Below, piece by piece: positions 1 through 5,734 of a stretch of DNA of 6,199 nt (its first letter is position 1; every line of letters begins with the position of its first letter). The DNA lies in assembly GCA_030620375.1 (NCBI GenBank), contig JAUXEW010000174.1, positions 1-6,199 on the forward strand, given 5' to 3'. Below the pieces are notes generated by a model. It was not told the origin of the DNA. It searched no databases and saw only the letters and a list, made by a program, of their open reading frames with translations. The translations under genes and the position numbers were made by a program. The DNA is from Desulfobacteraceae bacterium. GTDB taxonomy: Bacteria > Desulfobacterota > Desulfobacteria > Desulfobacterales > UBA5616.

Positions 1-113
1 CGGACGGCAAGGGATTGCGTATTTTCACTGGCAATCATGTTCAATGTTTCTTTCCCACGCCATTGGTTTTGTTTTTCGGTAATTTGCAGGATATCTGAAA
101 TATCAACCGGCAT
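1..113 (-). CDS. Serine hydroxymethyltransferase-like PLP enzyme, N-terminal fragment (runs off left edge)
   Basis: Only the first 37 codons and part of the next are present. The start is ATG at 113-111, preceded by AGGAG at 124-120 with a 6-nt spacer. The peptide contains LNMIASENTQSLAVR near residues 24-38, which matches the LIASEN..S..VR segment that opens serine/glycine hydroxymethyltransferases and resembles archaeal-type versions. That family interconverts serine and glycine with tetrahydrofolate as C1 carrier in the cytoplasm, using PLP. The PLP lysine and the active-site core lie outside the window, so a related fold-type I aldolase or transferase cannot be excluded. It follows the Fe-S gene by 52 nt on the same strand and is probably the fourth gene of that operon, which suggests the oxidation product feeds glycine, serine or C1 metabolism. 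This link is inference. Confidence 0.72.
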   Translation of the reverse strand, partial: MPVDISDILQITEKQNQWRGKETLNMIASENTQSLAV

Positions 114-165
114 GTCACACTCCTTTTCATATTTTCCGCGGCTGCCAAAATTCCTCCATGCCGTA

Positions 166-1323
166 TCAGGGCAGCCCAGATTGAACAACTTCGGATAAAT
201 CCATTACGTTTAATTTTTCACTTATACCTTCCGATTTGATGGCATCTTCAAACATCAAAATGCACTGCGGACAGGCCACGACCAAGACTTCCGCCCCGGT
301 TTCAAGGGCTTCTCGCACCCTTACCCGAGCCGGGCTGTCCGGACCGCCTCCCAAAATATCGGTATAGAAATTCCCTCCACCACCACCACAACAAAGGGCA
401 TTATTCATCGTCCGGTCCATTTCAACCAACTCGATACCGGGTATGGCCCTTAGAACGTCTCTCGCCGCTTGATAATCATTATTGTGGCGGCCGAGATAGC
501 ACGGGTCATGAAAAGTGACCGGAATGGATGTCCCGGATGTAACCGCTTCCTTTTTTCCAATCAAATCCTTCAATATATGGCTGTAATGATAGACGTTGAA
601 ATGTCCGCCCAATTGGGAGTAATCGTTCTTGAAGCTATGATAGGCATGAGGGGAAAGGGTGATAATATTTTCAACTCCGGCGTTTCTAAATTCCTGGATA
701 TTTTTTTCGGCGATATGCTTAAATAACTCCATTTCTCCCATTGACCTGACTTCATTTCCATCGCAAGATTCCTTGTCACCTAAAATTCCAAAGGAAACAC
801 CCCCGTCTATCATTAATTTTGCCGTATGGTAAGCCATTTTCTGCCCATTTTCATCGTAAGACCCCAAACAGCCGACATAAAAAAGATATGTCTGTCCGGA
901 AAATGATTCAAGGTTTAGTTCTGTTGCCCAATTTGCTCTGTTTTTTCGGAGACGTTTAAATGGGTTTCCGTGCAGATAGATAGCCTCAAAATAGTCTCTT
1001 ACTTTTGGCGGAATGGCCTTCTCGTTTACCAATTCACCTTTTCCGGCGATGAAGGCATTGAGCAGGTCCTCTTTGAATGCAGGGAACACACAATGTTCGA
1101 CGCAGTTTCCGCAAGCCGTGCAGGAAAACAGGATTTCCGCCAGGCGTGGGGTAGTTTTAATATCCTTATTCAACCAGGCTTTCAACAGCCACATTCGCCC
1201 ACCCGGTGAGTAAGTTTCGAACTTAAACTTTAAATAAGACGGACAATTGATATCCGTATAATCACTGGGGAGTTTACAAAATCCACATCTAAAGCATCGA
1301 TGAAGAATTTCCGCGTATTCCAT
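166..1323 (-). CDS. Fe-S/CCG-domain oxidoreductase subunit (HdrD/GlcF-like), third gene of operon
   Basis: A soluble 385-residue electron-transfer subunit. The N-terminal ferredoxin-like part has two four-cysteine sets: C10, C13, C16 and C27 (the last after an unusually long gap, in NCP), and C68, C71, C74, C78 in the classic CxxCxxCxxxC form. Each could bind a [4Fe-4S] cluster. Two CCG (cysteine-rich) domains follow. The second is canonical: C275, C311-C312 followed by five glycines, and C351/C354. The first is degenerate: C152 and C187 remain, but D188 stands where CCG domains normally have the second cysteine, and S224 and A227 replace the CPxC-type pair. CCG domains occur in heterodisulfide reductase, succinate dehydrogenase and glycolate oxidase Fe-S subunits. 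There is no membrane segment. It sits 2 nt after the FAD oxidase stop, so the two are probably one complex. The acceptor (quinone, ETF or thiol) is unknown. Confidence 0.86.
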   Translation of the reverse strand: MEYAEILHRCFRCGFCKLPSDYTDINCPSYLKFKFETYSPGGRMWLLKAWLNKDIKTTPRLAEILFSCTACGNCVEHCVFPAFKEDLLNAFIAGKGELVNEKAIPPKVRDYFEAIYLHGNPFKRLRKNRANWATELNLESFSGQTYLFYVGCLGSYDENGQKMAYHTAKLMIDGGVSFGILGDKESCDGNEVRSMGEMELFKHIAEKNIQEFRNAGVENIITLSPHAYHSFKNDYSQLGGHFNVYHYSHILKDLIGKKEAVTSGTSIPVTFHDPCYLGRHNNDYQAARDVLRAIPGIELVEMDRTMNNALCCGGGGGNFYTDILGGGPDSPARVRVREALETGAEVLVVACPQCILMFEDAIKSEGISEKLNVMDLSEVVQSGLP

Positions 1324-1325
1324 TA

Positions 1326-2693
1326 TCATACCTCCCAATTTCCGGGATTCATAATCCCCTTTGGATCCAAAACCGCTCGAATACGATTCATGAGTGCAAA
1401 CGTGTTGGGGTCCATGTGTTCGATAATCTGCTTTTGGGCCGGTGCTTCGGCTTTCCAGGGGATACCCCCCATTTGAAGAACTTTCCGATTGGTGTCTTCA
1501 AGGGCTGCCTGGACCTTTTTGATATCGGCTTCATCCGCCCGGTTGAAGGCATAAGCGTAAGCAAACATCATACAGTGCCCCAGTCCGACGACGCGGACAA
1601 TGATGAAATGAGGAATGCCGAAATGATCGGCTATCTCAATTCCGGTCCGGTAGGCTTCGGAAAAGAGTTCAATCGGCATGATAGCCCCTATATACTCGAA
1701 GCCGCCGCCCTGCATTTCGTCTGCGAATTGTGTAATATTTTTCATGGGGACTTCTAAAAAATCGCCCTTCAAAACCGGAAGGACAACCATGAATCCCCCG
1801 ACATTATCATCGATGAACTTTTTAAGAGATGCCCGAATCAGATTTCTTTTCCAAGTCAACTCTTCTTTTGTATCCGCAGAATAGGTCATGAAAACAATTT
1901 GAAATCCGGGCATCCGGGAACTCATGACAACATTTACATCTTCAGCCACCTGTGTTCCCGTTACCCGGTGGATGACCTCCGCAACTTGTTCGGAATCCTC
2001 TGTTACAAAAGCCTTTACATCGTTAAACAGCCGGTTGGGATATAGTTTAATGGCCAGTTTGGTAACAATCCCGGTTGTGCCTGCCCAACCTAAGAAGAGC
2101 CCGGCCAGATCCGGCAGGGGCGCCCGGGAAAACCAGTAAGGGGAGGTGGCACACGAACCAATCCGTACGACTTCACCCGTGGGCATGACAACTTCCATGC
2201 CGTTTAGCATTTCCGAATGAAACCCACCGGATTGAGAAATATGCCCCGAACCATGAATGAGAACATTACCGGCAATGGTTGCAATGGGTGGCGCGTCAGG
2301 GACAGAGTGCTTAAGAGACGGGTGGTGCTTTTTCAAGTAAGCCTGTAACATGCCCTGGGATGTGCCTGCCTCTGTAATGACGTAGCGGCTTTTCTCATTA
2401 ACCGCTATGATCCGGTTCATCCGCTTTAAGTCCATCACGATTCCCCCTTTAAGGGGCCTGACCAGACCGGAAAGGGTAAGCCCGCCACCCATGGGGGTGA
2501 TGGGAATTTCTTCTCGATTGGCCAGCTGGACGATCTTTTGTATTTCTTCCGTGGTGTTCGGCATCACCACCAAATCCGGGAAAGCGGGCTCCATGGTCCC
2601 CATATCTCTGGAATAAATAAATTTTTCTTCCGGGTGATTCGAAACAAATTCAGATCCGACGATATCTGCGAGTTCTTTGTCAATATTCTTCAT
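1326..2693 (-). CDS. FAD-linked oxidase, GlcD / VAO-PCMH superfamily, second gene of operon
   Basis: A 455-residue flavoprotein that should oxidise a hydroxy acid or alcohol. The N-terminal FAD-binding domain (about 38-220) shows PDLVVMPNTTEEIQ, the glycine-rich pyrophosphate loop MGGGLTLSG (68-76), TIAGNVLIHGSGH (139-151), NGMEVVMPTGEVVRIG (164-179) and GTTGIVTK (205-212). The C-terminal FAD-oxidase domain closes with LDPKGIMNPGNWEV, typical of the family. Length is normal for GlcD-like proteins. The GMEVVMPTGE stretch and H159, six residues before that GMEVV, also recall vanillyl-alcohol oxidase and p-cresol methylhydroxylase, so lactate or glycolate should not be assumed as substrate. Start ATG 2693 follows GGAGGAG at 2707-2701. 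There is no signal peptide. It lies between two Fe-S/CCG genes on the same strand, which are its likely electron acceptors. Confidence 0.9.
   Translation of the reverse strand: MKNIDKELADIVGSEFVSNHPEEKFIYSRDMGTMEPAFPDLVVMPNTTEEIQKIVQLANREEIPITPMGGGLTLSGLVRPLKGGIVMDLKRMNRIIAVNEKSRYVITEAGTSQGMLQAYLKKHHPSLKHSVPDAPPIATIAGNVLIHGSGHISQSGGFHSEMLNGMEVVMPTGEVVRIGSCATSPYWFSRAPLPDLAGLFLGWAGTTGIVTKLAIKLYPNRLFNDVKAFVTEDSEQVAEVIHRVTGTQVAEDVNVVMSSRMPGFQIVFMTYSADTKEELTWKRNLIRASLKKFIDDNVGGFMVVLPVLKGDFLEVPMKNITQFADEMQGGGFEYIGAIMPIELFSEAYRTGIEIADHFGIPHFIIVRVVGLGHCMMFAYAYAFNRADEADIKKVQAALEDTNRKVLQMGGIPWKAEAPAQKQIIEHMDPNTFALMNRIRAVLDPKGIMNPGNWEV
1330..1336 (-). promoter_or_regulatory. Ribosome binding site deciding the start of the second Fe-S/CCG gene
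   Basis: GGGAGGT reads on the minus strand at 1336-1330. It lies 6 nt upstream of ATG 1323-1321, ideal spacing. An in-frame ATG at 1329-1327 directly abuts it (0 nt), and a TTG at 1338-1336 overlaps it, so both are poor starts even though ATG 1329 would form an ATGA overlap with the upstream stop (TGA 1328-1326). The site lies inside the last codons of the FAD oxidase gene, which suggests translational coupling of the two genes. Confidence 0.75.
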
Positions 2694-2711
2694 AAAAGGC
2701 CTCCTCCATCC

Positions 2712-3731
2712 TTATTCACCCAAGGCAATTTGACATAGATCGCTCATTAAAATGGGCATCATTCCACTGTTGGTCACAGCCTCAGACATGGTAAAAAAGC
2801 AGGCCGGACAATTAAATACGCAATAGGCTGCACCGGCTTCTACCATATCATCAATGTTTCTTTTTAAAACATCATCAGCTGTCTCATCCCGCTGCTGGGC
2901 CTGTTGAGCAAACGTGCAGCAGAGCGCATTTTCCCGGTCATATTTTCGATCTACCCGGTCTGCACCGATCCGCGTAAAGATTTCATCCACGAAGTGTTGG
3001 GTTTCCGGGATCAAGCGGCTTGAGCAAGGTCGCTGGTAGGCCACCTTTTGGTTTATGGGCGTAATCCGGTCTTTTAAGTCATCCAATCTTCGGATGAGGT
3101 ATTCGAACAGATGGATTGAACTGAAAGGAACCTCTATACCGAAGGCAGGTGCAAGATGCGTGTATGCCCCATAGCATTCGTCGTGAAAGTGAACCAGTTC
3201 GTCAACATCACTGTCTTTCAGGTAGTATTCCCGGATATTATCGATCGCTTTGGGAAGGCGTTCTCTGATAGTCGAGTTCTTTGCAAAATGAAGCCACATT
3301 ATATTGCAAAAAATGTCACTCCCTGAAATGATGGAAGTACCCTCGAAAAGCGAGCCGCGGATACACCCTTCCAGCATAGAAAAAGCACACATGTTTATGG
3401 TTGGCGACTGAATTTTTTTAGGGGCGATATCAGATTGCGGGGCCATGATGACCAATTGCTGGTTTGTAGCGGGTTTTGGAACCGGCCAGATCCCCTTTTC
3501 TTCCTGACGGTCCACGATCAGGTAAAAGGGATGATTGTTGAACGGGCAGTACTCCTCACAAGCATAACAGGTCACACAGTCTGTAAGCACTCTGGAATCC
3601 TCGCCATTGAGAATCCGCTCCCGTTCCTGCCTGGCCGATTCCAAATCCATTTCCATGTATTGACATCTCATCAGACAATCAATGGTTTCGCATGTTGCAC
3701 ATATGTCTTTATCATATTTTAATTCATACAC
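2712..3731 (-). CDS. Fe-S/CCG-domain protein (HdrD/GlcF-like), first gene of operon, GTG start
   Basis: A 339-residue soluble Fe-S protein, different from the other Fe-S/CCG protein of the operon. The N-terminus carries C11, C14, C19 and C23 (CxxC-x4-C-x3-C, atypical) and the canonical ferredoxin set C52, C55, C58, C62 followed by P63, so up to two [4Fe-4S] clusters. A cysteine-rich half-domain around HFHDECYGAY (181-190) lacks a CC pair. The C-terminal half retains C236, C271-C272 and C308/C311 (NCPAC), a CCG-like set, but the glycines after the CC pair are replaced (CCTFAQQ). The start is GTG at 3731-3729. The purine-rich AAGGGGGG at 3746-3739 with a 7-nt spacer supports it, and a later start would lose the first cysteines. 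Its product probably relays electrons to or from the FAD oxidase, whose start lies 18 nt beyond this stop. The partner acceptor cannot be named. Confidence 0.84.
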   Translation of the reverse strand: MYELKYDKDICATCETIDCLMRCQYMEMDLESARQERERILNGEDSRVLTDCVTCYACEEYCPFNNHPFYLIVDRQEEKGIWPVPKPATNQQLVIMAPQSDIAPKKIQSPTINMCAFSMLEGCIRGSLFEGTSIISGSDIFCNIMWLHFAKNSTIRERLPKAIDNIREYYLKDSDVDELVHFHDECYGAYTHLAPAFGIEVPFSSIHLFEYLIRRLDDLKDRITPINQKVAYQRPCSSRLIPETQHFVDEIFTRIGADRVDRKYDRENALCCTFAQQAQQRDETADDVLKRNIDDMVEAGAAYCVFNCPACFFTMSEAVTNSGMMPILMSDLCQIALGE

Positions 3732-3766
3732 GACAACGCCCCCCTTTTATCAGAATGGTTATGCAA

Positions 3767-3788
3767 TTGAACAAGCAATGCGAGTGCT
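3767..3788 (+). repeat. Left arm of a 22-nt inverted repeat
   Basis: This arm matches the reverse complement of 3870-3891 at 20 of 22 positions (mismatches at 3773 and 3785). It holds GCAATGC at 3775-3781, and a second GCAATGC follows at 3796-3802, exactly 21 bp (about two helical turns) away. The arm lies just downstream of the predicted leftward transcription start. A protein binding site is more likely than an RNA hairpin, because only one arm would be in the leftward transcript. Confidence 0.65.
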
Positions 3789-3798
3789 GATTTTTGCA

Positions 3799-3827
3799 AT
3801 GCTATATGATCATAATTATAATGTCAA
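3799..3827 (-). promoter_or_regulatory. Sigma70-type promoter of the leftward redox operon
   Basis: On the minus strand a perfect -35 TTGACA (3827-3822) is followed by 17 nt and a -10 TAGCAT (3804-3799, four of six consensus bases). Transcription would start near 3792, giving a 5' leader of about 60 nt before GTG 3731. The palindrome TATGATCATA (3805-3814) fills the spacer next to the -10, and one GCAATGC motif overlaps the -10, so repression by occlusion is plausible. Predicted by eye from consensus only. Confidence 0.6.
3805..3814. promoter_or_regulatory. Palindrome TATGATCATA inside the leftward promoter spacer
   Basis: A perfect 10-bp palindrome between the -35 and -10 of the leftward promoter, followed by ATTATAAT (3815-3822), itself palindromic. 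Its position fits a repressor operator, but short AT-rich palindromes are common by chance. Confidence 0.35.
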
Positions 3828-3869
3828 AAAGTATTAAAAGCCGTTTCAAAAGAGCGAAAACTTAGGGTT

Positions 3870-3891
3870 AGCGCTCGCATTGCTGGTTCAA
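3870..3891 (-). repeat. Right arm of the 22-nt inverted repeat
   Basis: Reverse-complement partner of 3767-3788, about 103 bp centre to centre, containing GCATTGC at 3878-3884. It ends 1 nt before the candidate rightward -35 hexamer TTGACT (3893-3898), so the same factor could act at both promoters, perhaps by looping. Confidence 0.65.
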
Positions 3892-3892
3892 C

Positions 3893-3921
3893 TTGACTTA
3901 TATGTTGCATACGAATACGGT
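3893..3921 (+). promoter_or_regulatory. Candidate promoter of the esterase gene
   Basis: TTGACT (3893-3898, five of six) is followed by 17 nt and TACGGT (3916-3921, three of six). The weak -10 suggests low or activator-dependent activity. The right inverted arm sits immediately upstream, where an activator would bind. The implied leader of about 135 nt contains the two ATATG-type palindromes. Another promoter nearer the gene cannot be excluded. Confidence 0.3.
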
Positions 3922-3940
3922 AACCCTAAATTGGGATAAG

Positions 3941-3953
3941 CATATCCGATATG
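3941..3953. promoter_or_regulatory. 13-bp perfect palindrome CATATCCGATATG (possible operator)
   Basis: Two six-base arms, CATATC and GATATG, flank a single central C. It lies just downstream of the candidate rightward promoter, a common repressor position. A related dyad follows at 3966-3985, so a shared dimeric regulator is possible. Confidence 0.4.
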
Positions 3954-3965
3954 TTCTTAGAAACG

Positions 3966-3985
3966 AGCATATCACCGCATATGCT
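3966..3985. promoter_or_regulatory. 20-bp dyad AGCATAT-6-ATATGCT (possible operator)
   Basis: Seven-base perfect arms at 3966-3972 and 3979-3985 surround CACCGC. The arms share GCATAT with the palindrome at 3941-3953 (GCATATC at 3940-3946 and 3967-3973). The two copies lie 27 nt apart. This looks like a tandem pair of operator sites in the esterase leader. Confidence 0.4.
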
Positions 3986-4065
3986 TCACTTTTTTGTCTG
4001 CACACGCCTGTTCCTCAAGTCTGAGGTTATGAAACCACTTCCAATGAAGATGAAAGGATTCAGTC

Positions 4066-5622
4066 ATGAGCGTAATGGTAGAAACAACTTCTGGTAAAGT
4101 TGAAGGTGTCCGACAAGGCGGCATTACAATTTTTCGGGGAATCCCTTATGCGGCTCCACCCATTGGTGATCGCCGGTGGCTGCCACCCCAACCACCTGAG
4201 GGATGGGCAGGTGTTCGACAGGCTGACACGTTTGGAGCCGCTGCCCCTCAGCGACGGTCGGAACTTTCTATGCTGGTCAAGGATTTCGACATCGGTAAAA
4301 CCCAAAGTGAAGATTGCCTCTTCTTAAATGTCTGGAGCCCCGGTGCTGATACTGTAAAACGGCCTGTGATGGTTTGGATCCATGGGGGTGCATTTGCCAT
4401 CGGTTCGGGGTCGCAGTCGGTTTATGAATCCGGCAACCTGTCTAAACGTGGTGATGTGGTGGTCGTAACGATCAATTACCGGCTCGGTCCGTTCGGATTT
4501 TTAAATTTGGCCCAAATTACCGATGGCAAGATTCCGGCAACCGGTAATGAAGGTCTGCTGGACCAATTGGCCGCACTAAAATGGGTGCGCGACAACATCA
4601 CCGGTTTTGGCGGAGATCCCGACAACGTGACCATCCTTGGTGAATCGGCTGGGGGAATTAGTATTGGCGCCTTGCTCGGCGTACCGCGATCTAAAGGGCT
4701 TTTCCGAAAAGCGATCCTGCAAAGCGGTGCAGCCCATACGGCACATCCGTTGGATCGGGCTGTAATGATTGCCGGCCATTTTCTGGATGGAACCGGTCTT
4801 AAACCCGATCATGTTAATGCGATTCGGTCCCTTACCACCGAACAACTGCTTGCAGGTGCCGACGAATTGATGATGAGGTCATTGGGACCGGCCAGAGAAA
4901 TTGGCGCTATGCCTTTTCAGCCGGTTGTTGATGGAGAAGTACTCCCCGGATTTCCGATAGACGCTGTTAAGGAGAAATCAGCAGAAGGAATTCCCATTTT
5001 GGTAGGCACCACCTTAGATGAGTGGAAATTGTTTGGAGCACTGGATCCGCGGGTCACAAAGATGGACGAAACCCGACTGTTGAAGCGCTGTCAACGACTT
5101 ATTCCACATACCGATATAGAAAAAATGATCCGCGTTTATCGGAAAGCGTTAACAGAAAGGGGGCGCACGGCCACACCTTCCGAGCTTTTCATGGCGATCC
5201 AGACAGATCGAATATTTCGTATCCCGGCGCTTCGTCTCGCTGAAGCTGAAAGCCAACAAGGTCAAGCCGTCTACAACTATCTGTTTGCCTGGCCTTCACC
5301 ATTACGGGATGGTGTTCTGGGTTCCTGCCATGCACTCGAAATAGGATTTGTATTCGGTAATCATGCCATGTCCGATGAGATGGCCGCCTTTTCAGGCTCG
5401 GGGCCTGCTGCCGACACTTTGGCAGCGAATATGCAGGACGCCTGGCTGGCATTTGCCCGAACGGGAAACCCAAGCTTCAAAGGTATCGGCAGGTGGCCGA
5501 TTTATGATAGCAATAGAGGGACAATGGTTATTGACAAAAAATGGGAAATAAAAGAATCCCCTCTCGAAGAAACGCGAAGTGCCTGGAAATTAGTCTCGGA
5601 TGAAATAGTCGGCGCATTATGA
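4066..5622 (+). CDS. Type-B carboxylesterase (alpha/beta-hydrolase, pNB-esterase-like)
   Basis: A complete 518-residue carboxylic ester hydrolase of the carboxylesterase/cholinesterase family, normal in length for bacterial members. Visible in order: GIPYAAPPIGDRRW (25-38), the second family signature SEDCLFLNVW (81-90), the oxyanion-hole HGGAF (106-110), and the nucleophile elbow GESAGG with Ser194 after FGGDPDNVTI. The probable acid is Glu319 in GTTLDEW, and the catalytic His422 is in GSCHALEIGFVFGN, so the triad looks complete. There is no signal peptide or membrane segment, so it should be cytoplasmic. Start ATG 4066 follows AAGGA at 4054-4058 with a 7-nt spacer. It is divergent from the redox operon. 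It may release the alcohol or hydroxy acid that the operon oxidises, but only position supports this. The 93 nt after its stop show no convincing terminator hairpin. Confidence 0.95.
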   Translation: MSVMVETTSGKVEGVRQGGITIFRGIPYAAPPIGDRRWLPPQPPEGWAGVRQADTFGAAAPQRRSELSMLVKDFDIGKTQSEDCLFLNVWSPGADTVKRPVMVWIHGGAFAIGSGSQSVYESGNLSKRGDVVVVTINYRLGPFGFLNLAQITDGKIPATGNEGLLDQLAALKWVRDNITGFGGDPDNVTILGESAGGISIGALLGVPRSKGLFRKAILQSGAAHTAHPLDRAVMIAGHFLDGTGLKPDHVNAIRSLTTEQLLAGADELMMRSLGPAREIGAMPFQPVVDGEVLPGFPIDAVKEKSAEGIPILVGTTLDEWKLFGALDPRVTKMDETRLLKRCQRLIPHTDIEKMIRVYRKALTERGRTATPSELFMAIQTDRIFRIPALRLAEAESQQGQAVYNYLFAWPSPLRDGVLGSCHALEIGFVFGNHAMSDEMAAFSGSGPAADTLAANMQDAWLAFARTGNPSFKGIGRWPIYDSNRGTMVIDKKWEIKESPLEETRSAWKLVSDEIVGAL

Positions 5623-5690
5623 ACACGATAAAAATATTTACCCCATAGAACCTAAATCCCTTTCTTCAAGTTGAATAGAAAACGAATGTT

Positions 5691-5706
5691 ACACCAATAT
5701 TGATGT
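5691..5706. promoter_or_regulatory. 16-bp quasi-palindrome, possible antitoxin operator
   Basis: ACACCAATATTGATGT is a dyad with a perfect CAATATTG core and one mismatched pair (5694/5703). It lies 9 nt upstream of the toxin ATG and touches the TTGACT hexamer at 5706-5711. Type II toxin-antitoxin operons are normally autoregulated by the antitoxin binding a palindrome at this place. Assignment is inferred from position and symmetry. Confidence 0.45.
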
Positions 5707-5734
5707 TGACTTGCGATGGAATTTACCGTAGAAT
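5706..5734 (+). promoter_or_regulatory. Promoter-like element overlapping the start of the broken toxin gene
   Basis: TTGACT (5706-5711) and TAGAAT (5729-5734), each one base off consensus, are separated by 17 nt. Transcription would start near 5741, inside the toxin remnant, so the message would carry the antitoxin but not the toxin start codon. Part of the match is coding sequence that encodes conserved toxin residues, so it may be accidental. Confidence 0.4.

Larger units (their letters stand above)
3862..3929. repeat. 9-bp perfect inverted repeat TTAGGGTTA / TAACCCTAA
   Basis: TTAGGGTTA at 3862-3870 and TAACCCTAA at 3921-3929 are exact reverse complements separated by 50 nt. They bracket the candidate rightward promoter: the left copy abuts the 22-nt arm and the right copy overlaps the -10 edge. 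The repeat is directly visible; a function is not shown. Confidence 0.4.
3732..4065. other. Divergent intergenic control region, 334 nt, no gene
   Basis: This region separates the leftward redox operon from the rightward esterase. No convincing coding sequence or RNA gene is visible. It is AT-rich and unusually symmetric: a pair of 22-nt inverted arms (3767-3788 and 3870-3891), three copies of GCAATGC or its complement, palindromes at 3805-3814, 3941-3953 and 3966-3985, and a promoter candidate in each direction. The density of dyads suggests binding sites for one or more dimeric regulators controlling both transcripts. Confidence 0.7.

Noticed and set aside
140..176. GGCTGCC/GGCAGCC inverted repeat around the stop of the second Fe-S/CCG gene
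   Set aside because: A 7-bp stem with a 23-nt loop, no U-tract on the minus strand, and one arm in coding sequence. It is not a convincing terminator, and the downstream gene appears to be in the same operon.
1324..1338. Alternative starts TTG 1338 and ATG 1329 for the second Fe-S/CCG protein
   Set aside because: TTG overlaps the Shine-Dalgarno sequence and ATG 1329 abuts it with no spacer. ATG 1323 has a 6-nt spacer and yields the expected short lead into the first cysteine set.
4013..4026. CCTCA-AGTC-TGAGG hairpin in the esterase leader
   Set aside because: The stem is only 5 bp with no following T run, too weak for a terminator and not part of a recognised riboswitch.
4029..4097. A 22-codon plus-strand frame starting ATG 4029, overlapping the esterase start
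   Set aside because: Its only ribosome binding candidate (TGAGG at 4022-4026) is 2 nt from the ATG, and the peptide shows no leader-peptide pattern such as repeated codons with a terminator.
4576..4845. Minus-strand open frame inside the esterase gene
   Set aside because: It is a shadow of the carboxylesterase coding sequence, which has full family motifs and a complete triad.
5623..5715. Possible terminator between the esterase and the toxin remnant
   Set aside because: No stem of useful length followed by a T run is present, only AT-rich sequence.
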